DNA from: CAIYRG01 sp036273455
GTDB taxonomy: Bacteria > Pseudomonadota > Alphaproteobacteria > Micropepsales > Micropepsaceae
Length of the DNA stretch: 64,000 bases
Assembly: GCA_036273455.1 (NCBI GenBank)
Contig: DASUHP010000004.1
Coordinates: 1-64,000 of the forward strand
Direction of reading: 5' to 3'
A model generated the notes under the pieces. The model did not search any database, was not told the DNA's origin, and worked only from the letters and a program-made list of their open reading frames with translations. The position numbers and the translations under genes are program-made. This document shows, one piece after another, positions 9,719 to 19,607 of the stretch. The number at the start of each line of letters is the position of its first letter. Position 1 is the stretch's first letter.

Positions 9719-12700
9719 ATGGGCCTGCTACAATTCGCGCTCCGCCGGCCGTTGTCCGTCGTCGTGGCCATCGTCGCCGTGGTTATCGGCGCGGGCATCG
9801 CGATCAGCCAGATGTCGCGGGATGTATTTCCTCCGCTCGGCGTGCCAACGATTTACGTCGCTCAGCCCTATGGCGGCATGGACCCTTCCCAGATGGAAGG
9901 CTTCCTCACCTATTACTATGAATACCATTTCCTCTACATCACCGGGATCGAGCACGTCGAATCGAAATCGATTCAGGGCGCGGCGATCATCAAACTGCAA
10001 TTTTATCCCGGTACGGACATGTCGCAGGCGATGTCCGAAACCGTTTCCTACGTGAATCGCGCGCGTGCGTTCATGCCGCCTGGCGCCGTGCCTCCGTTCG
10101 TCACGCGCTTCGATGCCGGCAGCGTGCCGGTGGGTTATCTCGCCTTTTCCAGCACGACACGCACTGTCGGCCAGATTCAGGACCTTGCGCTGAACACCAT
10201 CCGGCCGCTTTTTGCGACCTTGCCTGGCGTTTCCGCGCCGCCGCCCTTCGGCAGCGGCCCGCGCAGCATCGTCGTAAGTCTCAATCCCGAACGGCTGCAG
10301 GCCTATGACATATCGGCCCAGGACGTAGTTGCCGCAATCAGTAATGCAGAGACGATAAGTCCGTCCGGCAATATCGAAATGGGCGGCCTTTATCCGATCG
10401 TCCCGGTCAACTCGATCGTCCGCGACGTGAAGGATCTGCAAAATGTCGCAATCAAGCCGGGCGTGTTTCCCGGGGTGTTTGTCCGCGACGTTGCCACGGT
10501 ATCGGACGCATCGGACATTCCCACCAGCATCGCTCTCGTGAATGGGCGTCCGACGGTTTATATCCCGGTCACCAAACGCGCCGATGCATCCACGCTTTCT
10601 GTCGTCAATCTGGTCAAAGCGAACATGGCGAAATTTCAGGCGGCGCTCCCGGATGACGTGCAGATCAGCTATGTCTTCGACCAGTCGCCTTTCGTCACCG
10701 GTGCGATCAGCGCTCTGACCCTGGAAAGCCTGCTCGGCGCGGTGCTCGCCGGCATCATGGTGCTGCTGTTTTTGCGCGACTGGCGCAGTGCACTGATTGT
10801 CGTGGTTAATATTCCGATCGCGCTTCTGGCGGCGGTGCTGGCGCTTTGGCTCGCCGGTCAAACGATCAATCTGGTGACACTTGGCGGCCTCGCGCTCGCG
10901 GTCGGCATTCTGGTGGACATGTCCACCGTCACCATTGAAAACATCCACACGCATGTCGCGAAGGGGAAACCCATTGCGCGGGCCGTTGCCGATTCGGGTC
11001 GCGAAGTCGCGCTGCCGCTGTTGATTGCCATGCTTTGTGTCGTGGCCGTATTCCTTCCGTCCTTCGGCATGGAGGGCGCAGCGCGCGCGCTTTTCCTGCC
11101 GCTTTCGCTCGCGGTCGGCTTTTCCATGGCCGCATCGTGGTTGCTCGCCAACACATTGGTGCCGATCCTCGCCGTCTGGATTCACGGCGAATCTGGCGGC
11201 GCGGCGGTGGATCAGCCGTATTTCCGCAGCGTGCAGTTGGCTTATGCGGCAGCACTGACCCTTCTCCTGCGCGGACGCTGGCTGATTTGCGGCTGCTATC
11301 TTGCTGCAGCGGCCCTTGCGATTTTTGTCCTTCTGCCGCGGATCGGGACCGATATTTTCCCGCGCGCCGAGGCAGGCCAGCTGCAATTGCGCATTCGGGC
11401 GCCAACCGGCACGCTGCTCGAGCGAACCGCGGGATACACGCAGGATGTCCTGAAGCTGATCGGGGAAGAAGCAGGCAAGGGCAATATCGGCGCGTCGCTT
11501 GCGCTGATCGGTGTTCACGGCTCCGCCTACCCCATCAATTTCATCTATCTGTGGAACAGCGGGCCGCAGGAGAGCGTGCTCCAGGTCGAATTGAAGGATG
11601 GCGCCGGCGATGTGACGGCACTGAAAGAGCGCCTGCGTCAGCGAATTGCACGCGATCTAAGGGAGTTGCAGGTCTCCTTCGAACCAGCCGATATTGTCAG
11701 CCGGGTGATGAGCTTCGGGGCCTCGACTCCCATCGAAGTGGCAGTCAGCGGTCCAAATCTCGAAAATGACCGGGCATTCGCCGAGCGCGTGCGGCAAAGG
11801 CTGATCACTCTGCCAATGTTACGCGATGTGCAGCTCGGGCAGCCGCTCGATTACCCGGCGGTGAACGTGGCACTGGACCGCGAGCGCGCCGGAGTCCTCG
11901 GCATCACGGCCAATGACCTGGCTCGCGCTCTATCGCCCGCCACATCGTCGAGCCGATTTACCCAACCGCTCTATTGGGCTGCGCCCAATACCGGCATTGC
12001 TTATCAGGTTCAGGTCGAGATTCCGCAGCAGGAGATGGCGTCTATTGAGGACGTCAAAGGAATTCCCATAACAGCGGACAACGGGAAGTCGACTTTGTTG
12101 CGCAATGTCGCCACGGTTCAATCGGGCACGATGGTGGGCGAATACGACCGTTATAATATGGACCGTATGGTCACGGTGACCGCGAATATCGAGAACACCG
12201 ATCTCGGAAGCGCGGCGAAACAGGTGGAAGCGGCTGTTGCAGAACTTGGAAAACCGCCTCCGCGCGTGAACATTGCGGTTCGCGGCCAAGTCCAACCCTT
12301 GAGCGCTTTGGTGAGCGCCCTGCAAACCGGGCTGCTGCTCGCAACGCTGGTGATTTTCCTGCTGCTCGCGGCCAATTTCCAATCGGTGCAATTGGCACTC
12401 GTTACGATTCTGACGACGCCCGGGGCCGTTGCCGGCGCCATGCTTGCTCTCTGGCTTTGGGGCAGCACGCTCAACGTTGAATCCTTTATGGGCGTCATCA
12501 TGGCCGTCGGCGTTGCAGTGGCGAACGCGATACTGTTGGTGACCTTCGCCGAACGCAGCCGGATCGCCGGCAAATCCGCCAGCGATGCCGCACGCCAAGG
12601 CGCGGAGAGCAGGCTTCGCCCCATTCTCATGACAACCCTTGCAATGATCGCCGGCATGCTTCCCATGGCCGTCGGTCTCGGTGCGACAGGCGGACAAACC

Positions 12701-12862
12701 GCGCCACTGGGGCAGGCGGTGATCGGCGGACTCGCGGCCGCTACGGCTGCGACGCTTATCGTGCTGCCCGGCGCCTTTGCGCTGATCCGCGGAAGCGCGG
12801 GCCGCCAGTCGCCATCACTCGATCCCGACGATCCCGCCAGCAAATTTGCCGTGACATCATGA
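9719..12862 (+). CDS. RND efflux pump inner-membrane subunit (AcrB/MdtB-like) with altered Asp pair
   Basis: A 1047-residue proton-driven pump of the inner membrane with the usual 12 membrane spans and two large periplasmic loops. FALRRPLSVVV at the N-terminus and GGLALAVGIL before span 4 are standard. The span-4 motif reads GILVDMSTVTIENI, so the second of the two adjacent acidic residues of the AcrB type (Asp407-Asp408) is Met here; the other pump in this window keeps DD. Span 10 has GVAVANAILL, lacking the AcrB lysine. The adaptor gene follows with ATGA overlap. No outer-membrane channel gene is nearby, so a shared TolC is likely. Substrates are unknown. Confidence 0.93.
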   Translation: MGLLQFALRRPLSVVVAIVAVVIGAGIAISQMSRDVFPPLGVPTIYVAQPYGGMDPSQMEGFLTYYYEYHFLYITGIEHVESKSIQGAAIIKLQFYPGTDMSQAMSETVSYVNRARAFMPPGAVPPFVTRFDAGSVPVGYLAFSSTTRTVGQIQDLALNTIRPLFATLPGVSAPPPFGSGPRSIVVSLNPERLQAYDISAQDVVAAISNAETISPSGNIEMGGLYPIVPVNSIVRDVKDLQNVAIKPGVFPGVFVRDVATVSDASDIPTSIALVNGRPTVYIPVTKRADASTLSVVNLVKANMAKFQAALPDDVQISYVFDQSPFVTGAISALTLESLLGAVLAGIMVLLFLRDWRSALIVVVNIPIALLAAVLALWLAGQTINLVTLGGLALAVGILVDMSTVTIENIHTHVAKGKPIARAVADSGREVALPLLIAMLCVVAVFLPSFGMEGAARALFLPLSLAVGFSMAASWLLANTLVPILAVWIHGESGGAAVDQPYFRSVQLAYAAALTLLLRGRWLICGCYLAAAALAIFVLLPRIGTDIFPRAEAGQLQLRIRAPTGTLLERTAGYTQDVLKLIGEEAGKGNIGASLALIGVHGSAYPINFIYLWNSGPQESVLQVELKDGAGDVTALKERLRQRIARDLRELQVSFEPADIVSRVMSFGASTPIEVAVSGPNLENDRAFAERVRQRLITLPMLRDVQLGQPLDYPAVNVALDRERAGVLGITANDLARALSPATSSSRFTQPLYWAAPNTGIAYQVQVEIPQQEMASIEDVKGIPITADNGKSTLLRNVATVQSGTMVGEYDRYNMDRMVTVTANIENTDLGSAAKQVEAAVAELGKPPPRVNIAVRGQVQPLSALVSALQTGLLLATLVIFLLLAANFQSVQLALVTILTTPGAVAGAMLALWLWGSTLNVESFMGVIMAVGVAVANAILLVTFAERSRIAGKSASDAARQGAESRLRPILMTTLAMIAGMLPMAVGLGATGGQTAPLGQAVIGGLAAATAATLIVLPGAFALIRGSAGRQSPSLDPDDPASKFAVTS

Positions 12863-13974
12863 AACGATTGACCAAACGGACTTCGATCACCGCGCTTTTG
12901 GTGCTTGCCGGCGGCGCTGCCGTTGTACTGCGTCCGCAAACGGAAAAACTTTCGGCCGCTCCGGCGCAAGCCGCTGCCGCTCCAGTGGTGCACACGATCC
13001 ACCCAATCCGTGCCGACATCAGCCACAGCTTCAACACCAATGCCACGATGGAGGCATTTGAAACGGCCGACCTGTATCCAAAGGTCTCCGGCTATCTGTC
13101 GGAAGTCCGCGTTGATATCGGCGACCGTGTTCGGGCCGGACAGCTCCTCGCCCTCATCGCGCTTCCTGAGACCGAGAAAGAACTCGCGCAGGCCGAAGCA
13201 ACTATCGCTTCGAAGCGGGCCAATCTGACGCTGGCGCAAATTACGCTGAAGCGCCAGGAGGGCTTGCTGCGGATCAATGCCACCTCGCAGCAGGTTTATG
13301 ACGAGGCAAAGGCGGCAGCCTCGGTTGCCGCCGCCGATGTCGACCTCGCCATAGCCAATGCCGATCAGATTCGAACCACGCTCGCCTATACCCGGATCAC
13401 TGCGCCATTCGACGGCGTGATCGCGCGACGGCTGGTGAATCGCGGCGACTTTGTCCAGTCCGCCAGCACCGGCCGCACCACGCCGCTGTACACCATCCAG
13501 CGCGTGGATGTCATACGCATCTTCTGCAATGTTCCGGAGGCGGATGTTTCCAACCTCCGCGTAGGATTGCGAGCCGCTATCAAGCCCTATGGGTGGGAAG
13601 AGCCGATTACAGGGAAGGTGACGCGATTTGAGGGCCGGCTGGACCCGCAAACCCGCAATATGCGAACGGAAATCGATCTGCCAAATCCCGACGGGCGCCT
13701 TTACCCCGGCATGTATGCGCAAGTCGCGCTGGAGACGCAAACCCACCGCGACGCGCTGACTTTGCCAGCCGCGGCGATTGGGACCGACGCATCGGGCAAA
13801 TTCGTTTATGCTATGCAGCAGAACCGGATTGTGCGGCTGCCGGTGCGCACAGGAATGGTCGAGGACGGAATGGTCGAACTCGTCAGCGGTGTTTCACAAG
13901 ACATCGAAGTGGTAGCAACTGTTCAGAACGTGCCTCCACCAGGCGTGGCGGCTCGCGCCGCATCTCATTTCTAG
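12859..13974 (+). CDS. RND efflux membrane fusion protein (periplasmic adaptor)
   Basis: A 371-residue adaptor with an N-terminal membrane anchor. The lipoyl-like half-motifs are LYPKVSGYLSEVRVDIGDRV and ITAPFDGVIARRLVNRG. A short alpha-hairpin lies between them (about 110-165), followed by beta-barrel and membrane-proximal domains. It bridges the pump to the outer-membrane channel. The start overlaps the pump stop (ATGA), so both subunits are translated from one message. It converges with the second RND operon, with only 33 bases between the stops and no clear terminator hairpin between them. Confidence 0.92.
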   Translation: MKRLTKRTSITALLVLAGGAAVVLRPQTEKLSAAPAQAAAAPVVHTIHPIRADISHSFNTNATMEAFETADLYPKVSGYLSEVRVDIGDRVRAGQLLALIALPETEKELAQAEATIASKRANLTLAQITLKRQEGLLRINATSQQVYDEAKAAASVAAADVDLAIANADQIRTTLAYTRITAPFDGVIARRLVNRGDFVQSASTGRTTPLYTIQRVDVIRIFCNVPEADVSNLRVGLRAAIKPYGWEEPITGKVTRFEGRLDPQTRNMRTEIDLPNPDGRLYPGMYAQVALETQTHRDALTLPAAAIGTDASGKFVYAMQQNRIVRLPVRTGMVEDGMVELVSGVSQDIEVVATVQNVPPPGVAARAASHF

Positions 13975-14007
13975 AAGGGCACCCAGCCGCGCAGCCCTGG
14001 ATGCCGC

Positions 14008-15222
14008 CTAATACTGCAAAGTGTGCTTTGGCAGTTCGTTGGGGGGCGGCACAGCCGGATCAGTCGTGGCGACTCGCACCACGTCACCATTGCCGATGGA
14101 ATCCGGCGGATTGTCGATCACGCGGTCCGTCGGGCTCACTCCCGAGTTCAGACGTACCGACGTGCCGAGATCTTCCGCGACGGTCACCGCCTTCAGCACA
14201 ACCTGATTTTGCGGATTTATCGTTGCAACCCTGAGACCATCGCCACGAAACAGCAGGGCGCTCGCGGGAACTGTCACGGTGCTCTCCGGCACCGGCAATT
14301 CAAAACTCACCTGCGCATATTCTCCGGGCTTCAATTTCCCCGACGCGTTGTCGGCATCGAGTTCGACCAGCAGCGTATTGGTTTGGCCGTCAATAGCATT
14401 GGACGTCGAAACGAGATGCGCCGGGAATTTTTGTCCCGGATATTCCGGCAGCGTAAGTTCGGCGGTGAGATCGCCGCGGATGAGGGCGGAATCATTCTGT
14501 GGTACGTGAACGTAGACCCGGATTTTATGCAAATCGGCGACCGTGAAAAGGAGTGAGGCGCCAGTGGTCCCACCCTGGTTGATGAGCGCACCGACATCCG
14601 TCGTGCGCTGCGTCACGACTCCGTCAAATGGCGCCGTGATATGAGCGAAAGTCTTGGTCGCAACCAGGCGATCGAGATTCGCCTTTGAGGAAACCTCCGC
14701 TGCCGTTTTTACCGCGAGATCGCCGGTCTTGTTGTCCGCATCCTGTTTCGCGACCGCCCCAATCTTCAGCAGATTTTGCCAGCGGTCGTTGGTGGTCTGT
14801 GAAAGCTGGCGCGCGGCCTGGGTATTGGCAAGGTCCGCTTTCGCCTGGGCGATCTGCTGATCCAGTTCGGGCGTATCAATATCGGCCAGCGGGTCGCCCT
14901 TGTGCACATGCGCGCCGATATCTTCGTACCATTTCGTCAGGTAGCCCGGCACACGCGCGTAGATCGGCGCCGAATACCAGGCCTGAAGATTGCCAGGAAG
15001 CGTCAGTACATTGGCGGCCGAACCGCTTTGCGGCCGTACCACGGTGACCGTCGGGATCGATTGCGTCGCGGCAAAACTGGTCTGTTCGGCGCTTGCCTGC
15101 TTGCGAATCGCGATCCCGTTTGCCACGACTGCCGTGGCAATGATCGCGGTGGCCACCGCGCCGATCCGCAATCTCCTGATCGTTTTCCGCTTCGGATCCG
15201 CGGGATCCTTCGGCGCTGTCAT
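14008..15222 (-). CDS. RND efflux membrane fusion protein (second system)
   Basis: A 404-residue periplasmic adaptor. A charged N-terminus (PADPKRKTIRRLR) precedes one membrane span (about 23-42), then the barrel-sandwich halves IYARVPGYLTKWYEDIGAHV and ITAPFDGVVTQRTTDVGALI with the alpha-hairpin between them. It lies 27 bases behind the pump gene of the same operon. The gene order, pump then adaptor, is the same as in the left-hand system. The target channel and substrates are not shown by the sequence. Confidence 0.92.
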   Translation of the reverse strand: MTAPKDPADPKRKTIRRLRIGAVATAIIATAVVANGIAIRKQASAEQTSFAATQSIPTVTVVRPQSGSAANVLTLPGNLQAWYSAPIYARVPGYLTKWYEDIGAHVHKGDPLADIDTPELDQQIAQAKADLANTQAARQLSQTTNDRWQNLLKIGAVAKQDADNKTGDLAVKTAAEVSSKANLDRLVATKTFAHITAPFDGVVTQRTTDVGALINQGGTTGASLLFTVADLHKIRVYVHVPQNDSALIRGDLTAELTLPEYPGQKFPAHLVSTSNAIDGQTNTLLVELDADNASGKLKPGEYAQVSFELPVPESTVTVPASALLFRGDGLRVATINPQNQVVLKAVTVAEDLGTSVRLNSGVSPTDRVIDNPPDSIGNGDVVRVATTDPAVPPPNELPKHTLQY

Positions 15223-15249
15223 AAGGCCTCTCCTGAATGAAGTCGCATT

Positions 15250-18200
15250 TCACTCTGCCGCCACGAGGCCGTGTTCCGCGTCCTCAGCGTGCAGACTCGT
15301 ATCCGACGCCGAAGCGGTTTTATCACGGCGGTGGGCAAGGCTGAATGCCACCGGAACAAAGAACAAAGTCGCCGCTGTCGCCACCATCAGCCCTCCGATC
15401 ACGGCGCGGCCGAGGGGCGCATTCTGCTCGCCGCCCTGACCCAGTCCGAGCGCCATCGGCGACATGCCGATAATCATCGCCAGCGCCGTCATTAGCACCG
15501 GGCGAAAGCGCGTGACGCCGGCCTCGAGTGCGGCGCGCACCGCGTCACCCGTCGCGGCAAGGCGCTCGCGCGCGAAGCTGATCACCAGTACGCTGTTCGC
15601 CGTTGCCACCCCCATGCACATGATCGCGCCGGTCAGCGCCGGCACGCTCAACGTTGTCTGCGTGCCGAAGAGCATCCACATGATCCCCGCAAGCGCCGCC
15701 GGCAGCGCTCCGACGATCACGAACGGATCGATCCAGGACTGAAAATTGATCACGATGAGCAGGTAAATCAGGACAATCGCTTCTACGAGACCGAAGGAGA
15801 TGCCGGAGAAGGAAGTCCGCATCGTTTCTGTCTGACCGCGCAGAGTCACGGTGGAGCCCCGCGGCCGGTCTTTCGCCGTCTGATCGATCAGTTGCTGAAT
15901 GTCGGCCGCAACTGCCCCGAGATCGCGACCCTGCGTCGTGCCGTAAATATCGACCGCCGGCTGAATCGCATAATGAGACACCACCGCATCGCTGTTTTCG
16001 CGGCGCACGGTCCCCAGCGCACCGAGAACCTCCATGGTTTTGCCGCCGGTACTGCCCGTTACCGGAATATTCTGCAGCTTCGAAAGTGAATCGAGCCGGT
16101 ATTGCGGTGTCTGCGCGACGATTGGGTAGGACGCGCCGTTTCTGGGATCCAGCCATTGCGCCGGTGCCAGCTGAAAACTGCTCGCAAGGTTCACCACGAG
16201 GCTGTTGGTGACATCGCGTTCCGTCACGCCCACCGTCGCGGCCCTCGAGCGGTCAATGTCAATCGCGAATTCCGGATAGTGCGACGATTGTTCGAGGCGG
16301 ACATCCGTGGCGCCGGCAACTTTGCTTACGCCCCGCATCAATTCCTGTGCATACCGTTCATTGCCCGCCTTGTCCGGGCCGGCAATGATCACATCGATGG
16401 GTGCGGGCGCGCCAAAATTCAGGATCTGGCTCACGATGTCCGCAGGCAGGAAGGAAAACTGGCTGCCCGGAAATGTTTGCGGCAATACCGTGCGAAGCTT
16501 CTTTACATACTCCGCCGTCGGAACATGGCCGGCTTCGAGGCTGACCAGAATATCGCCGTCTTCGGGACCAACGCCGCCGTCGTTCGAATAGGCACGATTC
16601 TGGCCGCTCACCGGCAAGCCGATATTGTCGACGATCGTTGCGACTTCTTTTGGCGGGATCACATTCCGGATTTTCGCCTCGATGCGGTCGAACAGCGCCG
16701 CCGTATCCTCGATCCGGGTGCCGACCGGCGCCCGCACATGGATATTCATCTGACCGGCGTCCACCGCCGGGAAGAAATCCTGGCCCAGATACGGAAACAA
16801 CGCGAAGGAGCCGGCGACCAGCACAACAAAGCCGATCAGAAAGCCACGCCGGTTGTTAAGCGCCAGATCGAGCATATGGCTGTAGCCGACACGCACGCGA
16901 TCGAAGCGGCGCGCAAACCCATGCTGGATCAGCACAAGAGGATTCCATGTCCGGCGCATGTCCGCTTCGGCGTCATGATCGCGCATCACTTGCACGCTCT
17001 GCTGCGTTCCATGCGCCTTCAGCAGGAAATTCGCCATAACCGGAACCAGCGTTCTCGACAGTACGAAGGAGGCGATCAGGGCAAATACAACCGCTTCCGC
17101 CATGGGCGCGAACAGGAACCCCGAAATCCCCGGGAAAAAGAACATCGGTACAAAGACGATGCAGATCGAGATCAGCGATACGAAAGCCGGTGCGACGATC
17201 TGTTGTGCGCCATCGAAAATCGCCTGTTGAATCGGCTTGCCCTGCTCCAGGTGCCAGTTGATGTTCTCGATCGTGACAGTCGCATCGTCGACGAGGATAC
17301 CCACCGCAAGGGCCAACCCGCCGAGCGTCATCAGATTCAACGTCTGGCCGAGCGCCGACAGCCCCGCGATCGAGGCGAGAATCGCCAGCGGAATCGACGT
17401 GGCAATGATCAGGGTTGAACGCCAGCTGCCCAGGAACAGGAGAATCATCAGGCTGGTCAGTGCCGCGGCCGCAATGCCTTCGCGGACGACATCGTTTACC
17501 GCTGCCCTGACGAATACCGACTGGTCGGCGAAGGGTTCGATGCGGAGATTGGGCGGCAGCGTCTCACGGAATTTCGGCAACAGACTCTTGACGTCGTTGA
17601 CAATCGCGAGCGTGGAAACGCTGCCGCTCTTCAAGATGCTCATCAGGGCGGAACGGCGGCCGTCCACACGCACCACATTGCGTTGCGGCGGAAAACCGTC
17701 CCGAACATGGCCGATGTCGCGAATATAGATCGTCGTGCCGTTCTGGTAGGCAACCGGCAGGTCATTGAGCTCTTCAACCGTGGCCGGAGTGTCGTTCAGC
17801 TTGATATTGTATTCGAAGGACCCGATCTTGGCCGTTCCGGCCGGAAGGATCTGGTTCTGTGCCGCAATCGCATTCTCGACATCCTGTGCCGAAAGGTGCC
17901 GCGCCTGCAGTGCCTGCGGGTCCAGATCGATCTGGATCTGCCGCTCTTTTCCGCCATAGGGCGACGGAATGGCCACTCCCTGCACGGTCGCCATTCCGGG
18001 GCGGAGGAAATTATTCCCGATGTCGTAAATCTGCTGCTCCGAAAGGCCGGCGCCGGAGAGCGCCAGCTGCAGCACAGGAACCGTGGAGGCGTTGTAGTTG
18101 AGGATCAGCGGCGGCGTAATGCCGGGCGGGAGATATTTCAGCACCGTCTGCGACAGCGACGTCACTTCCGCCGTCGCTGTGCGAATGTCCGCATCCGGAC

Positions 18201-18492
18201 GAAAGAAGATTTTGACGATACCGATCCCGAACAGCGATTGGCTTTCGATATGTTCGATATCGTTCACATAGGTCGGAAGCTGGCGTTCATAGTAATAGAT
18301 GACGCGGCCCGCCATGTCGTCGGGCGACAGCCCGCGATAGGTCCAGACCACGGCGATGACCGGGATTCTGATATCCGGGAAAATGTCCGCAGGCGTCCGC
18401 AGCACAGCCAGTATGCCGAACAGCATGATGAAGATCGCCAGCACGATAGGCGTGACCTGGTATTTCAGCGCTAGCCGTACGATCGCCGCCAT
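15250..18492 (-). CDS. RND efflux pump inner-membrane subunit (second system)
   Basis: A 1080-residue RND transporter. N-terminal LALKYQVTPIVLAIFIMLFG, the intact span-4 proton-relay motif GILVDDATVTIENI with both aspartates, and the second repeat ending MGVATANSVLVISFARERL are all present. It resembles the acriflavine-resistance / MdtB group by eye. It is first in its operon, and its promoter region (18493-18926) is shared with a divergent OmpR-type two-component system that probably controls it. The pump is clearly related to the one at 9719 but not a recent copy. Confidence 0.93.
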   Translation of the reverse strand: MAAIVRLALKYQVTPIVLAIFIMLFGILAVLRTPADIFPDIRIPVIAVVWTYRGLSPDDMAGRVIYYYERQLPTYVNDIEHIESQSLFGIGIVKIFFRPDADIRTATAEVTSLSQTVLKYLPPGITPPLILNYNASTVPVLQLALSGAGLSEQQIYDIGNNFLRPGMATVQGVAIPSPYGGKERQIQIDLDPQALQARHLSAQDVENAIAAQNQILPAGTAKIGSFEYNIKLNDTPATVEELNDLPVAYQNGTTIYIRDIGHVRDGFPPQRNVVRVDGRRSALMSILKSGSVSTLAIVNDVKSLLPKFRETLPPNLRIEPFADQSVFVRAAVNDVVREGIAAAALTSLMILLFLGSWRSTLIIATSIPLAILASIAGLSALGQTLNLMTLGGLALAVGILVDDATVTIENINWHLEQGKPIQQAIFDGAQQIVAPAFVSLISICIVFVPMFFFPGISGFLFAPMAEAVVFALIASFVLSRTLVPVMANFLLKAHGTQQSVQVMRDHDAEADMRRTWNPLVLIQHGFARRFDRVRVGYSHMLDLALNNRRGFLIGFVVLVAGSFALFPYLGQDFFPAVDAGQMNIHVRAPVGTRIEDTAALFDRIEAKIRNVIPPKEVATIVDNIGLPVSGQNRAYSNDGGVGPEDGDILVSLEAGHVPTAEYVKKLRTVLPQTFPGSQFSFLPADIVSQILNFGAPAPIDVIIAGPDKAGNERYAQELMRGVSKVAGATDVRLEQSSHYPEFAIDIDRSRAATVGVTERDVTNSLVVNLASSFQLAPAQWLDPRNGASYPIVAQTPQYRLDSLSKLQNIPVTGSTGGKTMEVLGALGTVRRENSDAVVSHYAIQPAVDIYGTTQGRDLGAVAADIQQLIDQTAKDRPRGSTVTLRGQTETMRTSFSGISFGLVEAIVLIYLLIVINFQSWIDPFVIVGALPAALAGIMWMLFGTQTTLSVPALTGAIMCMGVATANSVLVISFARERLAATGDAVRAALEAGVTRFRPVLMTALAMIIGMSPMALGLGQGGEQNAPLGRAVIGGLMVATAATLFFVPVAFSLAHRRDKTASASDTSLHAEDAEHGLVAAE

Positions 18493-18926
18493 TGCGGCAT
18501 CCTCCCCTTATCGGCCTCGACCCTGAACCGCCTGAGGAAGCGGTACGGCCACGAAAGAACTATTGCCCAGTGCAATTCGCCGCCACCGCGGATGGTGCAG
18601 GTGGCGTGGAATCTACGACCATTGTGAAGGCATCCATCGCCTGACGGGCGCCGGAGACCCAGCCGTCTTTCGGCCCGCAACTTAGCGAGCCTTGCTAAAT
18701 CGGATGTATAGCCAATATTAAAATCCGCTTACCTCACGGTCTTGGTAGAAGCCGCAAAGCATGGGCCAAGATATCATGCGAATATGCAGGGCCGGCTTTG
18801 ATCGCGGGCAAAACGGCCTCTGTCATGTGAGGTGACGGAGCGCCACGCCAATCGGCGGGTGCGGAATTTTCTCCCTGTCCTGAAGCAGACGGATTATGAG
18901 TTGTCGTCCCGCCAGGGTGCTGTGGC
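18493..18926. promoter_or_regulatory. 434-base divergent intergenic region between RND operon and two-component system
   Basis: No convincing gene is present; frames open here lack protein character. The region must hold the promoters of the leftward RND operon and the rightward response regulator gene. An AT-richer segment at about 18690-18745, unlike the GC-rich surroundings, is the likeliest place for promoters and the regulator's binding site. I could not recognise a specific operator repeat. Confidence 0.4.
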
Positions 18927-19607
18927 ATGCGCATATTGGCCATTGAAGACGAAGAAAGGCTGTTGGGAATTCTGGCGCGAAGCCTGAAGGCGGAGGGTTT
19001 TTCCGTCGATGGTGTCGCCACGGCACAGGAAGGGCTCGAACAGATCAAGCTTTCCCACTACGATCTCATCATCCTTGACCTGCAATTGCCGGACGGATCG
19101 GGGACGAGTTTGCTGCGGCAAATCCGGCAGCAGCAAAGAAAAATGCCGGTTCTGGTGCTGACCGCCCGCGGTGACATCGAAAGCAAGATCGAGAACTTCG
19201 AAGCCGGTGCCGACGATTACCTGACCAAGCCGTTTGCGCTGGCCGAGCTCACGATTCGGGTTCAGGCGCTGCTGCGCCGGGGGCCCATGATCCAGGAAAA
19301 CGTCCTGAAGGTCGATAATCTTGAGCTGAACAGGCTGACGCGCCAAGTCCGGCGCGGCGGCAAGCGGATTGAGCTCAGCCCGAAAGAATACTCGCTGCTC
19401 GAATATCTATTTCTCCATGCCGGCCGTACGCTGTCGCGGTCGATGATTGTCGAGCGGATTTGGGATCAGTCGTTTGAAGGGCTGACCAACATCGTCGATG
19501 TCTATATCGGTCACCTGCGGCACAAGATTGACGAGGGGTTCGATACCAAGTTGATACGCACCGTGCGAGGACTGGGTTATTCGCTGGATCCGCACACCAA
19601 ATCATGA
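18927..19607 (+). CDS. OmpR/PhoB-family response regulator
   Basis: A 226-residue DNA-binding regulator. The receiver domain (about 1-115) has acidic residues in EDEE, the phospho-acceptor Asp51 in LDLQLPDG and the conserved Lys in DYLTKPF. The C-terminal winged helix (about 125-225) has the ELSPKEYSLLEYL and RTVRGLGYSL signatures. It overlaps the kinase gene by ATGA. By eye it is closest to the QseB/TctD type. It diverges from the RND operon, which is its likely target by position. Confidence 0.95.
   Translation: MRILAIEDEERLLGILARSLKAEGFSVDGVATAQEGLEQIKLSHYDLIILDLQLPDGSGTSLLRQIRQQQRKMPVLVLTARGDIESKIENFEAGADDYLTKPFALAELTIRVQALLRRGPMIQENVLKVDNLELNRLTRQVRRGGKRIELSPKEYSLLEYLFLHAGRTLSRSMIVERIWDQSFEGLTNIVDVYIGHLRHKIDEGFDTKLIRTVRGLGYSLDPHTKS

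Noticed and set aside
9728..11518. 596-codon minus-strand frame
   Set aside because: Antisense to the RND pump gene; rich in Arg/His/Asp runs typical of shadow frames.
12151..13746. 531-codon minus-strand frame spanning two genes
   Set aside because: Crosses the pump-adaptor junction in antisense; no domain seen.
16102..17418. 438-codon plus-strand frame
   Set aside because: Antisense to the second RND pump; Arg/His/Asp-rich shadow composition.
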